Source: CAZTZL01 sp964617625 (GTDB lineage: Bacteria > Zhuqueibacterota > QNDG01 > DSAB01). From it: a stretch of 64,000 nt of DNA. Under the pieces are notes generated by a model. That model did not search any database. It was not told where the DNA came from and saw only the letters and a program-made list of their open reading frames with translations. Made by a program: the position numbers and the translations under genes. Below are positions 34,969 to 44,232 of this stretch, in pieces. How positions within the stretch are numbered: position 1 is the stretch's first letter; every line of letters starts with the position of its first letter. Location of the stretch: the NCBI GenBank assembly GCA_964617625.1, contig CAZTZL010000005.1, forward strand, positions 12,098 through 76,097, written 5' to 3'.

Positions 34969-36156
34969 TTACGAACCTGGTTTATCTTGATTTACTAGAA
35001 TGTTCAAAAGATTAAGATAACTATTTTGATATTTTTCCCAACTGTATTCTTGAATAAAACGCTTTGAATTTTTTATCATTTTTTTACTCTTTACAGGATA
35101 GGAACGAAACAATTCAATAATGCGTTTGGCTAAATCTTGTTCATCGTCTGGTTGAAAAAACATAACCGTTGAATCATCGAAATATAATTGGGAAATTTTT
35201 GTTTTTGATATAATTAATGGTATTTCCATGGCCAGATATTCCATCGCCTTAACACTAAGCGTTTCACCTGAATAGACGCCATCTCTTTTCGGATCAATTC
35301 CTGCATCCACCTTCGACATGAGCCGTGGAATTCGATACACTGGAACAGATTCGATAAAAGTGATATAATCTTTAAGCCCAAGCGTTTTTGATAGGTTCTT
35401 CAGATAATTCTCTTCACGGCCTTGACCTATAATTAAAAAATGTATATCAGGAACACTTTTTTTGACAATAGAAATTGCTTTAATGGCAATATCAATTCCA
35501 GTAGGTTCCGTGAAATTACCATGATATCCAAGAGTAAAACGCTGATCCTTCAAATTTCTCTTAACTTTAAATTGACTGTTAAATATTATTTTATCTGGGG
35601 CATTTAAAATCACTGTACATTTATCAGGTTTGAGAGACCGTTCAATAAGTCTTTGACGCCATAATTCTGTTACGGTAATCACATGGTCGGCATAACTACA
35701 AGAAATTTTCTCAATCCATTTGAGAAGTCGGATCGAAATATGATTTTCCGATACAGAGAATTTACGCATATAAAATTCAGGTAAAATATCATGAATATCA
35801 AGAATAATTTTTGCTCCCATTAACTTTGGGATAATTGTACAAAATATACCAAAGTCCGGGACATTATGAAAATGGATGATATCATACCGTTTACGAAAGT
35901 GCAATCGTGTGCACATTATTGTTGATAAAAAGATAAAACTGAACATTTGCTTTAAATATGCAAAAAGAGACCGTTCATTGTATTCACGGATTAATAGCGG
36001 ATAAGGCTGTATTCCATAGACCGCCTGCAATTCTTTTTTTCCTTTTATACCCAGACAGATACTGTCCACAGTGTGGCCATTTTGTAGAAGCGAACGGGCA
36101 TAGCGCTGAACACGGCTGTCAAAAAAACTTGAATATGAAATCATACAGATCTTCAT
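34969..36156 (-). CDS. Glycosyltransferase family 4
   Basis: 395 residues. N-terminal MKICMISYSSFFDSRVQRYARSL is typical of GT4 enzymes that begin by locating an acceptor; FHNVPDFGIFCTIIPKLMGA and LDIHDILPEFYMRKF follow. C-domain: FTLGYHGNFTEPTGIDIAI, IESVPVYRIPRLMSKVDAGIDP and the EX7E motif ETLSVKAMEYLAMEIPLI. The HDILPE segment resembles sugar transferases of WcaI/WbuB type, but the sugar cannot be deduced. The C-terminus lies next to the scaffold gap and is complete. Confidence 0.92.
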   Translation of the reverse strand: MKICMISYSSFFDSRVQRYARSLLQNGHTVDSICLGIKGKKELQAVYGIQPYPLLIREYNERSLFAYLKQMFSFIFLSTIMCTRLHFRKRYDIIHFHNVPDFGIFCTIIPKLMGAKIILDIHDILPEFYMRKFSVSENHISIRLLKWIEKISCSYADHVITVTELWRQRLIERSLKPDKCTVILNAPDKIIFNSQFKVKRNLKDQRFTLGYHGNFTEPTGIDIAIKAISIVKKSVPDIHFLIIGQGREENYLKNLSKTLGLKDYITFIESVPVYRIPRLMSKVDAGIDPKRDGVYSGETLSVKAMEYLAMEIPLIISKTKISQLYFDDSTVMFFQPDDEQDLAKRIIELFRSYPVKSKKMIKNSKRFIQEYSWEKYQNSYLNLLNILVNQDKPGS

Positions 36157-36229
36157 AAAAGGGATATTAAGCCTATTTTTATTAGCTGTCTTTTTTGAAT
36201 ATTAATAAATAAATTATATTTTTCCCAAG

Positions 36230-37291
36230 TCATCCTAAATGTTTGTACAGTAATTTACCGCCCAATTCTGTTAATGCCAGTGGGGCATTTCCCCAAATTA
36301 AATTCGTAAATTTGTATTTGATCGACTTTCTCGAAATGGTCTGCATTCCATGAATATCAGGATAATAGAGGTGTGCAATATCAAATTCCTCTGTCCCCCA
36401 CCTATTTTTAAATTCTATCAAACCTGTATTTTCAATAGAAGATTTGCCAAAATCAAAATATTCAAATCCTTCTTCGCATGCATTTTTTATAGCGTGCCAC
36501 ATTAACAAATGATTGGGGCGATATTGTAGATAGTTTTCGTCTGAAGCGCCGTATTGATAACATACCCGATTTTTAAATTTAAGTAAAATTATCCCAGCAA
36601 TCGTTTTGTGTCTATGTTCAACTAGCAGTAAATCCATTCTATTCTCAGGATAGAGCTCTTTCCATAAATTGACAAAAAATGAATATGGTTGCGGTGGCAC
36701 TCCATGTTTTCTTCTTGTTCTTAGCTGTAATTTATAAAATTCTTTTAGATCTTTTATATCAATTCCTTTTTTCAAATTGATATCACTTTTTTCCGCCTTT
36801 TTAATGCCTCGTTGGATGTGATTTTTATGAAATGTGGCTCTCAATATTTCCGGGTCTTTATTTAAGTTGAGAATATGAATTTTAAACAATTTTTGAATTT
36901 TAAAATCAGGCGGGTAATACGTTGTATTCAAGTTCATAATTCGTAGTTCGATGAAAGAAAACTGTCTTGAAATTTGTTGATTCTGTATCGCATTAAATAT
37001 TTGTTCAAATTCAGAATAAGAAGAAATAAGCGGATCACAAAAATGCGTAAAAGGAAGCGATACAAATCTTTTCCCTGTCAATCGGCTGCCGACATAGAAA
37101 AAGGGAATACAGGCACGAATATTGGCATTATCATCCACACATGCAAAATAGAAAGGTTCATAGCCATAGGTAAGGCGAATGATGTCTTGCCAACACGAAT
37201 GGTGGTATATAGTACCCAAAGGATGTTGCATAATATATTTATCCCAGCGGTCATCTTTTATAGCATTAATTTTTTCTATATGAAAGTCCAT
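36230..37291 (-). CDS. FemAB/GNAT-type acyltransferase of the polysaccharide locus
   Basis: 353 residues. Two GNAT-like halves: N-terminal WDKYIMQHPLGTIYHHSCWQDII and C-terminal LLLVEHRHKTIAGIILLKF, YQYGASDENYLQYRPNHLLMWHAI, YFDFGKSSIENTGLIEFKNRWG. This is the FemAB-like family (lipid II glycyl/aminoacyl transferases) and in particular the form seen in exopolysaccharide loci, where it may acylate or aminoacylate a sugar. Aminoacyl-tRNA use is known for Fem proteins but not established for the EPS type. Confidence 0.85.
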   Translation of the reverse strand: MDFHIEKINAIKDDRWDKYIMQHPLGTIYHHSCWQDIIRLTYGYEPFYFACVDDNANIRACIPFFYVGSRLTGKRFVSLPFTHFCDPLISSYSEFEQIFNAIQNQQISRQFSFIELRIMNLNTTYYPPDFKIQKLFKIHILNLNKDPEILRATFHKNHIQRGIKKAEKSDINLKKGIDIKDLKEFYKLQLRTRRKHGVPPQPYSFFVNLWKELYPENRMDLLLVEHRHKTIAGIILLKFKNRVCYQYGASDENYLQYRPNHLLMWHAIKNACEEGFEYFDFGKSSIENTGLIEFKNRWGTEEFDIAHLYYPDIHGMQTISRKSIKYKFTNLIWGNAPLALTELGGKLLYKHLG

Positions 37292-37399
37292 AATACTATT
37301 CTACAACGAACAAAGGATAATGCAGCAACAAGTGCACAATTTTTCTTCGGTAACATAAGTCAAATATCTATTGAAATAGATTAATGAATTCATTTCTAA

Positions 37400-39667
37400 T
37401 CAGAAGTTGCTATTTCTGTTATGCTCAAGCCCATAGTTTCTATAATAATCTTTGTACCCATATTGTTCTTTTTCCTGAATACCTGTAATTACACTGCCTA
37501 AAAGGTTCCCTTTGACGCTATTAATGAGTTCAATTGACCTTGCAATATTACGCTTTGTTGTTTTTCCCTCTTTAATAACCAAAACAATACCATCGACTTT
37601 TGATGCCAATATAGTTGCATCTGTTACTGGCAATAAAGGAGGGCTGTCAAAAAGAACGATATGATAATCATTTTTTACATCATTTATAAACATATCCATC
37701 CATTTTGAACCAAGCAATTCCGATGCATTTTTAACACTCGGACCAGCGGCCAAAAGATGCAGATCTTTGACAACAGTTTCCCTGACTGCTTTTTGCCAGG
37801 ACAACCTTTTATCCAAATGATTTGTCAATCCGTTTTTACGCTTAGAACTGAGAAACAACAAATCAAGTACCGGCTGGCGGAGATCAGTATCGACAAGCAA
37901 TGTTTTTAATCCTTTCTGCGCCATTGTAATGGCCAGATTGGCCACTGTTGCCGATTTGCCTTCTGAAGCGCCAGGACTGGTAAAAAGAATTGTCTTTAAT
38001 CCATTGTGCTGCTTGTGAAAATAAATCGATGTTCTGACGGCACGATAGGCTTCATAAATTGCTTGATTTTTTTCAGAACGATTCATGATATATGGTAATA
38101 TATTTTTTGCACGGGCGATGCGCAAATTTTCCTGACCACGTTTCAATTTGGTTTTTTTATCTTTAATTATTGGTATGCTGCCGATTACATTGATCCCCAT
38201 ACTTTCGATATCGAACACACCATTTACAGAATCTTTCAAATATTCTTTATAAAAAGCAAGAGAGATTCCGAAGAGCAAACCAAATAAAAGACCTAAAAGT
38301 ATGTTTAAACCGGTTTTTGGAAGAACCGGAGCAAGTGGAGGTGTTGCGCGATCAACAACACGGATAATGCCAATTTGCCCAGCCTCACGAATTTTCGCTT
38401 CTTCATATTTTTCGCGAATCATCTCATATATTTTATTATTGACCTGGACTTCTCTTTCCAGTCGGGCAAGGGCTCTGCTTTTATCGGGAAGGTCCTGTAG
38501 TTTATTATTATATTCATCGATGATATCCATTAAAGTATTTTTTCTTGATATCAAGGATTTCTGGGAAATTCTTAATTCTAGAATATTTGAAATTAATTTT
38601 TCAGAATGATCCAGTGGTTTCATGTTCAGTAAGTCAGTTTGAGCAAGTTTTTTTGTTTCCGAAATCACTTTTTCCTTAATACCTTGAAGTCGGTTGTCCA
38701 TTTGTTTTAATTTCGCATCTTTCTTTATGTCATATCCCGCACCAAGTAATTGTGCCTCGTATGCTGCTTTTTGTGCAACAAGCTCAGCCATTTGCTTCTG
38801 TAGTTCGATTAGTATCGGACTAGAAATATCAATCATATTTTTAACGAGATTTTTTCTACTCTCGTCAAGCTGGCCTTCTATATAACTCAATTCACTTTCG
38901 AGCGCATCCAAATCGGTTTTTGTTTGATTAAATAACGATTCAAAACTGGATAATTGAGTCACAAGCTGCTCTGTTTCCTTGGGAAGCGATATCAATTGAT
39001 TTTTCTTTTGATATTCTGATAATAGATTTTCCGACAGTTCCAGTTTCTTTTGAATATCTTTCAATTTTTGAGCTAAAAATTCCTTCGTCTGAATAATTTC
39101 TTCTTGTGTGTCAGAACGTTCATATTCCTGATAGGCATCAATCCATGTATTGACAATGTATGCTGCTTCCTTCGGCGTTGGTGCTTTTGCCTTGAGTTCA
39201 ATAATTTCGGATTCCATACCATAGGATACTTTTGTAGCATTTAAAAAATTATTAACGACTTCAAAAAATGAATATTCACTATTATCAATTTGAGGACTTT
39301 TGATTTTTAGGATTTTTTTCGGTATTTGCCATATTGATTCTCTTGTCGTGTCTTTTTTAAAAATCGATAATGAATCACAGTTATTTTCTTTTTCCATTCG
39401 GAGAACGGTCGCAGTAGCTAGATTTCTGCTTTCTAAAATCGATACATGAATTTTAATGAGAGATTTTTGCCTGGGAAATATTGGAGAATCAAATAATTGA
39501 CCTGAAATATCCCCTCCCATACGAATAAATATAGTCGCAGTGGCTTCGTAAACCGGTTTCATGGAAAAAGTAAGAATACAGGTACTGATAAATACACTAA
39601 GGAAAGCAATCAGTATGATGAACCAGTTCTTTTTCAGTATATTTGCAAATTGATTCATGTTGCTCAT
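37400..39667 (-). CDS. Wzz/Wzc-type polysaccharide co-polymerase and tyrosine autokinase
   Basis: 755 residues. Wzz domain with two membrane helices (~14-34 and ~440-462) around a long periplasmic coiled coil (~190-420), then a cytoplasmic BY-kinase: Walker A SPGASEGKSATVANLA (~565), Walker A' LLVDTDLRQP, Walker B VLFDSPPLLP. The tail EQYGYKDYYRNYG is a tyrosine cluster for autophosphorylation. It sets chain length and export in Wzy-dependent pathways. 4-base overlap with the deacetylase gene. The outer-membrane partner (Wza/OPX) is not in this window. Confidence 0.95.
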   Translation of the reverse strand: MSNMNQFANILKKNWFIILIAFLSVFISTCILTFSMKPVYEATATIFIRMGGDISGQLFDSPIFPRQKSLIKIHVSILESRNLATATVLRMEKENNCDSLSIFKKDTTRESIWQIPKKILKIKSPQIDNSEYSFFEVVNNFLNATKVSYGMESEIIELKAKAPTPKEAAYIVNTWIDAYQEYERSDTQEEIIQTKEFLAQKLKDIQKKLELSENLLSEYQKKNQLISLPKETEQLVTQLSSFESLFNQTKTDLDALESELSYIEGQLDESRKNLVKNMIDISSPILIELQKQMAELVAQKAAYEAQLLGAGYDIKKDAKLKQMDNRLQGIKEKVISETKKLAQTDLLNMKPLDHSEKLISNILELRISQKSLISRKNTLMDIIDEYNNKLQDLPDKSRALARLEREVQVNNKIYEMIREKYEEAKIREAGQIGIIRVVDRATPPLAPVLPKTGLNILLGLLFGLLFGISLAFYKEYLKDSVNGVFDIESMGINVIGSIPIIKDKKTKLKRGQENLRIARAKNILPYIMNRSEKNQAIYEAYRAVRTSIYFHKQHNGLKTILFTSPGASEGKSATVANLAITMAQKGLKTLLVDTDLRQPVLDLLFLSSKRKNGLTNHLDKRLSWQKAVRETVVKDLHLLAAGPSVKNASELLGSKWMDMFINDVKNDYHIVLFDSPPLLPVTDATILASKVDGIVLVIKEGKTTKRNIARSIELINSVKGNLLGSVITGIQEKEQYGYKDYYRNYGLEHNRNSNF

Positions 39668-40983
39668 TTTATACCTGTTGGACTGTAAAATCTTGTAAAA
39701 AAATCCCAGATATTGACACTGTCAATATCTCCTGTAACTGCAAAACATGCTTTATTGTTATAAGGCCATCTCCAAAATCGGAAAACAGGATTGGGACAAT
39801 TGTTGATAGAATCAAGATAATGACGTTTATCTTTATACGTTAGTTTTCCACGATGATTGATAGAAAATGCATATTGAAGGGATGAATCCGAAATAATTTC
39901 ACAAGGAAAACCTTCTTCTTTTAAAAACTGCATAATTTTCATATTTGAATCGGGATCAACACCAATTACAGGCTGAACCGGACTGGATATTTCCCAATGA
40001 TTTCCTGTAATAATTGTATAATTATCCATTTTCCGTCTGCTATTTAATAAACCGTTTTTTATTAAAATAGTTGCACGTTCAGTGGTATTGGATAGAACAC
40101 GAAAACGATTGTTAGAAATTTTTTTTACTTGAAACTGGAAATTATTTCTTTCCTTCCACCATTCGGCAATTTCTCCAAGCGATGCAGTCCAGGCATCCTT
40201 ATTCAGACTGGATAAATTGAGTAAATGTTCAAGAGCAAATCGATAATTGTAAAAACGTTCCGGGTGAACCTGCAAAATCATCATTTCACGATTCCGGATT
40301 GTTTCATGAAACATATTTTCCCAGATAGATTGTACATATCCTCCATCGTGTAAACGAAGTCGTTCAATAAGAATTTCATCATCCGGTACAGAAACAGGTA
40401 TTTCAACCATTCCATCGATAAAATATGGCAATGTAAAAAAGGTTTCATTATCTATCGGTTCATATGTGGCTAATATTCTCTGATAATTCTTCCATATATT
40501 TTCAGGGAAAATATCTTTTTTGTAGAAGAACCAGGATACCACTTGACTGCTATCCCACTCGAAGCCCGATTTAGCCAGAAAATTGATTTTTTCTTTATCT
40601 TTCCTTAAATATGGATATCGAAATCCCGAAAACGAAATATTGTTACGTTGAAATATTTCCTTTGCATTTTTTAAATGTGCAAAAAGTGTATCTTTGTCCA
40701 TATTCGAATAATCAATATGCAAATAGCCATGTACGGCAAATTCAACTCCGAGACTTTGCAGATAGTGAAACAAATTGGGATTCTTTTCCAGTACAATCGC
40801 AGTAACCGGAAGAGTAGGTTTGAAATTATATTTTTTCATCAGATTTATAAAATCCAATAATGACCGCTTGTATTTGTGTACATCCAAGCCGTAATGTTTG
40901 GAAATACTGTACACTCTCGATATAAAATTATCGACCGAGCGAGTAGCAAACCGTTCATGTAATAATTCGAGTGGACGTCTCAT
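39664..40983 (-). CDS. NodB-type polysaccharide deacetylase with apparently permuted catalytic motifs
   Basis: 439 residues, no signal peptide. NodB metal motif His85-x3-His89 (VHGYLHID), RYPY (122-125) and His240 (ILQVHPERF) are present in the usual order in the first 250 residues, but the TFDD-type first strand that should precede them is missing there. A matching segment AVTGDID (Asp419, Asp421) is at the extreme C-terminus, after ~150 residues of a separate beta-rich region. The barrel therefore looks circularly permuted. NodB enzymes remove N- or O-acetyl groups from polysaccharides or precursors. I recall similar proteins in EPS loci of other phyla. Confidence 0.8.
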   Translation of the reverse strand: MRRPLELLHERFATRSVDNFISRVYSISKHYGLDVHKYKRSLLDFINLMKKYNFKPTLPVTAIVLEKNPNLFHYLQSLGVEFAVHGYLHIDYSNMDKDTLFAHLKNAKEIFQRNNISFSGFRYPYLRKDKEKINFLAKSGFEWDSSQVVSWFFYKKDIFPENIWKNYQRILATYEPIDNETFFTLPYFIDGMVEIPVSVPDDEILIERLRLHDGGYVQSIWENMFHETIRNREMMILQVHPERFYNYRFALEHLLNLSSLNKDAWTASLGEIAEWWKERNNFQFQVKKISNNRFRVLSNTTERATILIKNGLLNSRRKMDNYTIITGNHWEISSPVQPVIGVDPDSNMKIMQFLKEEGFPCEIISDSSLQYAFSINHRGKLTYKDKRHYLDSINNCPNPVFRFWRWPYNNKACFAVTGDIDSVNIWDFFTRFYSPTGIK

Positions 40984-40995
40984 TGTATTTCGCGA

Positions 40996-42006
40996 TCAGG
41001 CATTTTGATGTTCTATCTTTTTAATTTTAACTCCCATAAAGATTTTTCTTGAATGAGGTTTTTGCAACACATTATTTAACCATCGGAATGTTTTTTCCAG
41101 ACCCGTATTCAGTGTCGTGGTCGGTATCCATCGGATAACGCGTCGGATTTTTTCAATATTTAATACTCTTCTGCGAATATTATCAATATCTCGCCTGTCA
41201 ATATATTCCGGCTTACCATGATAATCGGTCATTTCTATCATTTTTTGGGCCAATTCATTTATTGATGTCTCCTTGCCTGAACTCACATTGTAAACATCAC
41301 CTTCAGCCTTTGGGTTGAGCGCAGCAGATAATGTTGCTTCGACGACATCATCAACATAGGTAAAATCTCGAGTTTGTTCACCATCTCCATGAATTTGCGG
41401 AGGATTACCATTTAACAAACTTTCAAAGAATTTTGAAATCACACCGCAATACGGATTTTTTGGTGATTGGTTGACACCATATACATTGGAATATCGAAGA
41501 ACGACAACAGGCAGACCGTATGTTTCATAAAATGCAGAACAATAATTTTCTCCTGATAATTTGCTGGCTGCATAGGGATTCAATGTACTTAAACGGTCGT
41601 CTTCGTTTATTGGAATGTAGCGCGGATTTCCATATACTGATGCAGACGATGTATACACAACTCTTTCAATTTTGTGATTTCTGGCAGCCAGAAGCACGTT
41701 GAACGTTCCCCCTGTATTTACTTGAAAATCAAGTCTTGGTGAGACTGTTGAAACAATAATGTTCCGGACAGCCAGATTGAAAACAATTTCTGCTTTTTTT
41801 ACGAGGCTGTTGACCAAATCAAAATCGGTAACAGATCCATCAATAAAGCGGATTTGATCCAGACAATCTAGGTTTTCCTTTTGTCCGGTGAAAAGATCAT
41901 CCAGCACAGTAACTTTAGCGCCTTCTTTAACAAGTTGATTGACGAGATTTGAACCAACAAATCCCGCTCCACCTGTAATCAATACTTTTTTACCCGTGAA
42001 ACGCAT
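40996..42006 (-). CDS. NAD-dependent sugar epimerase/dehydratase (GalE-like)
   Basis: About 336 residues of the extended SDR family: NAD loop LITGGAGFVGSNL, catalytic Ser-Ser-Ala in YTSSASVYG and Tyr-x3-Lys in NPYAASKLSGE. The final DTRDFTYVDDVVEA-like segment (TRDFTYVDDV) is that of UDP-glucose/GlcNAc 4-epimerases. Frame opens at 42030, but ATG 42006 with AGAGG 7 bases upstream and the protein starting directly with the NAD fold is better. It supplies a nucleotide sugar to the transferases downstream; the substrate is not certain. Confidence 0.9.
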   Translation of the reverse strand: MRFTGKKVLITGGAGFVGSNLVNQLVKEGAKVTVLDDLFTGQKENLDCLDQIRFIDGSVTDFDLVNSLVKKAEIVFNLAVRNIIVSTVSPRLDFQVNTGGTFNVLLAARNHKIERVVYTSSASVYGNPRYIPINEDDRLSTLNPYAASKLSGENYCSAFYETYGLPVVVLRYSNVYGVNQSPKNPYCGVISKFFESLLNGNPPQIHGDGEQTRDFTYVDDVVEATLSAALNPKAEGDVYNVSSGKETSINELAQKMIEMTDYHGKPEYIDRRDIDNIRRRVLNIEKIRRVIRWIPTTTLNTGLEKTFRWLNNVLQKPHSRKIFMGVKIKKIEHQNA

Positions 42007-42049
42007 ATCTACGCCTCTTCGATTAATCAATGATTGTTTTCAATATCAA

Positions 42050-42835
42050 TTAAAAAGCCTCTTTCATCGACAGAACAAAAGGAACCGTTAAAATCATTAT
42101 TAACATATCAAGCCAAAGTGTCCAATGGTCTACATACCATAGATCATACAAAATCGCTTCTTCATAATATTTGGGCGTGCAGCGCAAATTCAATTTTGAC
42201 CATCCAGTCAATCCTGGCTTCACCTCTAGCCGACGGTAATACCAATTTTTATATTCACTCACCTCGTATACTGGATGCGGCCTCGGGCCAACCAGACTCA
42301 TATCCCCCTTGATTATATTTAACAATTGGGGTAATTCATCGAGACTGGTTGCCCGTAAAAATGCCCCGACCTTGGTGGTCCTGCTTTCAATATAAGCGAT
42401 ATGCTTGATGAGCAAATTCGCCTCATCACTGTTCTGCGAGCCTTCTTTTAGTAAATATTTTATATATTCTTTATGATCATCCTTTGATGTTTCTGCTCTC
42501 ATCGTTCGAAATTTATAAATGAAAAATTTCTTATTTTTATATCCGATTCTCTCCTGTGTAAAAAATACAGGTCCCTTTGAAGTCAGCTTGACTGCAATTG
42601 CGACAACGATAAAAATAGGAAAACTCATAATCAAAAGAATTAATGACATGCATAGATCGGTCGTACGTTTGAATATTTTGCTTATTATAATGACAATTTT
42701 TCTTGTATTTTCTGTCTGTTGATGACCGATCGAAACATGATAGAATGAGGATGCAATTGTCTTCTCAACAGTCGAATTTAATTCCTGAAAAAACCGGATC
42801 ATTTCCTTCAGCCTTTCAGCATCAGTAAAGCACAC
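42050..42835 (-). CDS. Undecaprenyl-phosphate sugar-1-phosphate transferase (priming enzyme)
   Basis: 261 residues. One membrane/re-entrant helix (~63-85, LCMSLILLIMSFPIFIVVAIAV) then the conserved bacterial sugar transferase domain: GPVFFTQERIGYKNKKFFIYKFRTM, TSLDELPQLLNIIKGDMSLVGPRP and KPGLTGWSKLN. The short form (PglC/WbaP-C type) rather than the five-helix WbaJ type. It links the first sugar phosphate to undecaprenyl phosphate and is the first gene of the locus, which is where initiating enzymes are usually found. Confidence 0.94.
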   Translation of the reverse strand: MCFTDAERLKEMIRFFQELNSTVEKTIASSFYHVSIGHQQTENTRKIVIIISKIFKRTTDLCMSLILLIMSFPIFIVVAIAVKLTSKGPVFFTQERIGYKNKKFFIYKFRTMRAETSKDDHKEYIKYLLKEGSQNSDEANLLIKHIAYIESRTTKVGAFLRATSLDELPQLLNIIKGDMSLVGPRPHPVYEVSEYKNWYYRRLEVKPGLTGWSKLNLRCTPKYYEEAILYDLWYVDHWTLWLDMLIMILTVPFVLSMKEAF

Positions 42836-43247
42836 CCATTACTATCTTAAATAAAGTGCGACATACGCAAAATATCAAATTAAAATTTTTACTGGAAGTT
42901 GAACTATTTTATGGGAAGAACGATATGTGTAGTGGAATATTCGTATTAGATAGCGTTATACACAGACATTTATTTTGTTCTTCTCAACATCTCTTTCCTC
43001 TCAAACCTGAATATTCGTTCCCCTTTAAACGAACATTCAGCACCTTTGATCGTCCGTAGCAATTATGTTTGAAAAACCGATAAACTACTATAAAAATAAT
43101 TTTTAACGTTCATAATTATATCCATCTTAAATCAATTAAAAAAGACATGTGTCAATAATTTAATATAATTTACAGCCTTTTCAAAAGCTAATAATAGATT
43201 ACTGCGAAATCAATATTTTATTCTTATTAATTTTTTCTTAAGCATTA
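42836..43247. promoter_or_regulatory. 412-base leader/promoter region of the polysaccharide operon
   Basis: AT-rich, non-coding by composition (the 67-codon frame at 42856-43059 has no ribosome site or homology). It must hold the promoter for the - strand operon starting at 42835, but I found no sigma54 GG-N10-GC element and no convincing sigma70 pair. The one clear structure is the dyad at 43008-43039. No RfaH ops-like sequence seen. Confidence 0.6.
43008..43039. repeat. 12-bp inverted repeat in the polysaccharide leader
   Basis: TGAATATTCGTT and AACGAACATTCA pair over 12 bases with one mismatch around an 8-base loop, 173 bases upstream of the priming-enzyme gene. No T-run on either strand, so an operator or an RNA leader hairpin is likelier than a terminator. 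Confidence 0.5.
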
Positions 43248-43931
43248 TCAAGTAAACTTATAACCCAATCCATGAATTGTGTGAATATATTTTGACGGAT
43301 GATCCTGTTCGCCTAATTTTTCTCTCAATCTTTTTACATGAACGTCAACTGTTCTGTTTGTTACATAGGCATTTTCACCCCAGACTTTTTCCAATATTTC
43401 GTCCCGGGAAAATATGTACTCTCTTTTCGATGCAAGCAAATATAATAGTTTGAATTGTGTATAGGTTAAATCGATAATTTTACCAGCCTTTTTCACAAGA
43501 TGCACATCCAAGTTGATCTCGACATCCTTGATCTTTAATATGCGTGGTGTATTTTCCGCCCAATTTGTTCTTCTAATAAGCGCTTCAACTTTTGCGATCA
43601 ATTCGTCTACTTCAGCAGGCTGGAGTAGACAATCATCCGCACCATCTTCCAATGCATGAATACGCTCATCAATTTTTCGATTTTTATGAAGCAAAACCAT
43701 TCCCGTATTTCGATACTTTTCCCGAATCAGCTGATTAATTTTTTTCAGTATTTGATCCGCCAAGTCCCAGTCGATAACCATCGCATTTGGAGATTCATTC
43801 TTCAGCATAGTTACAACCTGATAAGGGTCGTTGGTTCTTAAAACATCAAAACCGGACTTGAAAAATGACTTTTCAATATTATCTCCGATTTTATTATTGT
43901 CAACCAACAAAACAATCTTTTTGTTATCCAT
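43248..43931 (-). CDS. OmpR/PhoB-type regulator with degenerate receiver
   Basis: 227 residues: receiver (~5-120) and C-terminal winged helix (~130-227, FSRDEILEKVWGENAYVTNRT and VDVHVKRLREKLGE, ending in HTIHGLGYKF). Asp54 is kept at the phosphorylation site (VIDWDL), but the acidic pair is Asp11-Asn12, the switch Thr is His82 (VLLHK) and the conserved Lys is Gln104 (LLQPAE). Control by ordinary phosphorylation is doubtful. No kinase gene adjoins it. It sits just upstream of the polysaccharide operon on the same strand and may control it. Its own promoter looks sigma54-type. Confidence 0.9.
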   Translation of the reverse strand: MDNKKIVLLVDNNKIGDNIEKSFFKSGFDVLRTNDPYQVVTMLKNESPNAMVIDWDLADQILKKINQLIREKYRNTGMVLLHKNRKIDERIHALEDGADDCLLQPAEVDELIAKVEALIRRTNWAENTPRILKIKDVEINLDVHLVKKAGKIIDLTYTQFKLLYLLASKREYIFSRDEILEKVWGENAYVTNRTVDVHVKRLREKLGEQDHPSKYIHTIHGLGYKFT

Positions 43932-44232
43932 GAATTATCCCCTCATATTATTATATAGTAACACGGTGAAATAAGCAATACCTATACCATAACCTGAGAG
44001 GAAATTCTATTATTTTAAATAACAAATACTTATCTAATGAGAGAAAACAGATCGAACTTTAGGATACTGGAAATTTTTACCTGTTGCAGGGGGAATATTT
44101 TTTCAATTGTGTAACAATTTTGAATATTAGATAATTATATGACGAAACTGTATTTTTTTAAAAATAAATATTTAGAAAGCATATGAATGGGAAAATATAG
44201 TATTGAGGATAATATTAATCTATAGAATAAAT
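43932..44232. promoter_or_regulatory. 301-base upstream region of the regulator gene
   Basis: Contains the sigma54-type promoter (43974-43989) and, ~150 bases upstream of the predicted start, an inverted repeat AATTGT-GTA-ACAATT (44105-44119), a distance usual for activator sites. The rest is AT-rich with no coding or RNA signal; no terminator for cdsA is evident. Confidence 0.5.
43974..43989 (-). promoter_or_regulatory. Sigma54 (-24/-12) promoter of the OmpR-type regulator
   Basis: On the - strand TGGTATA-GGTA-TTGCT, a full match to TGGYAYR-N4-TTGCW. Predicted start ~43963, 32 bases before the ATG; a GAGGGG ribosome site lies between. Confidence 0.75.

Noticed and set aside
42856..43059. 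67-codon open frame on + strand
   Set aside because: No ribosome site or recognisable sequence; opposite to all neighbours and overlaps the dyad.
43080..43200. Sigma70 promoter for the polysaccharide operon (TGTCAA at 43150 as -35)
   Set aside because: A TTGACA is present on the - strand, but no hexamer at 16-18 bases resembles TATAAT.
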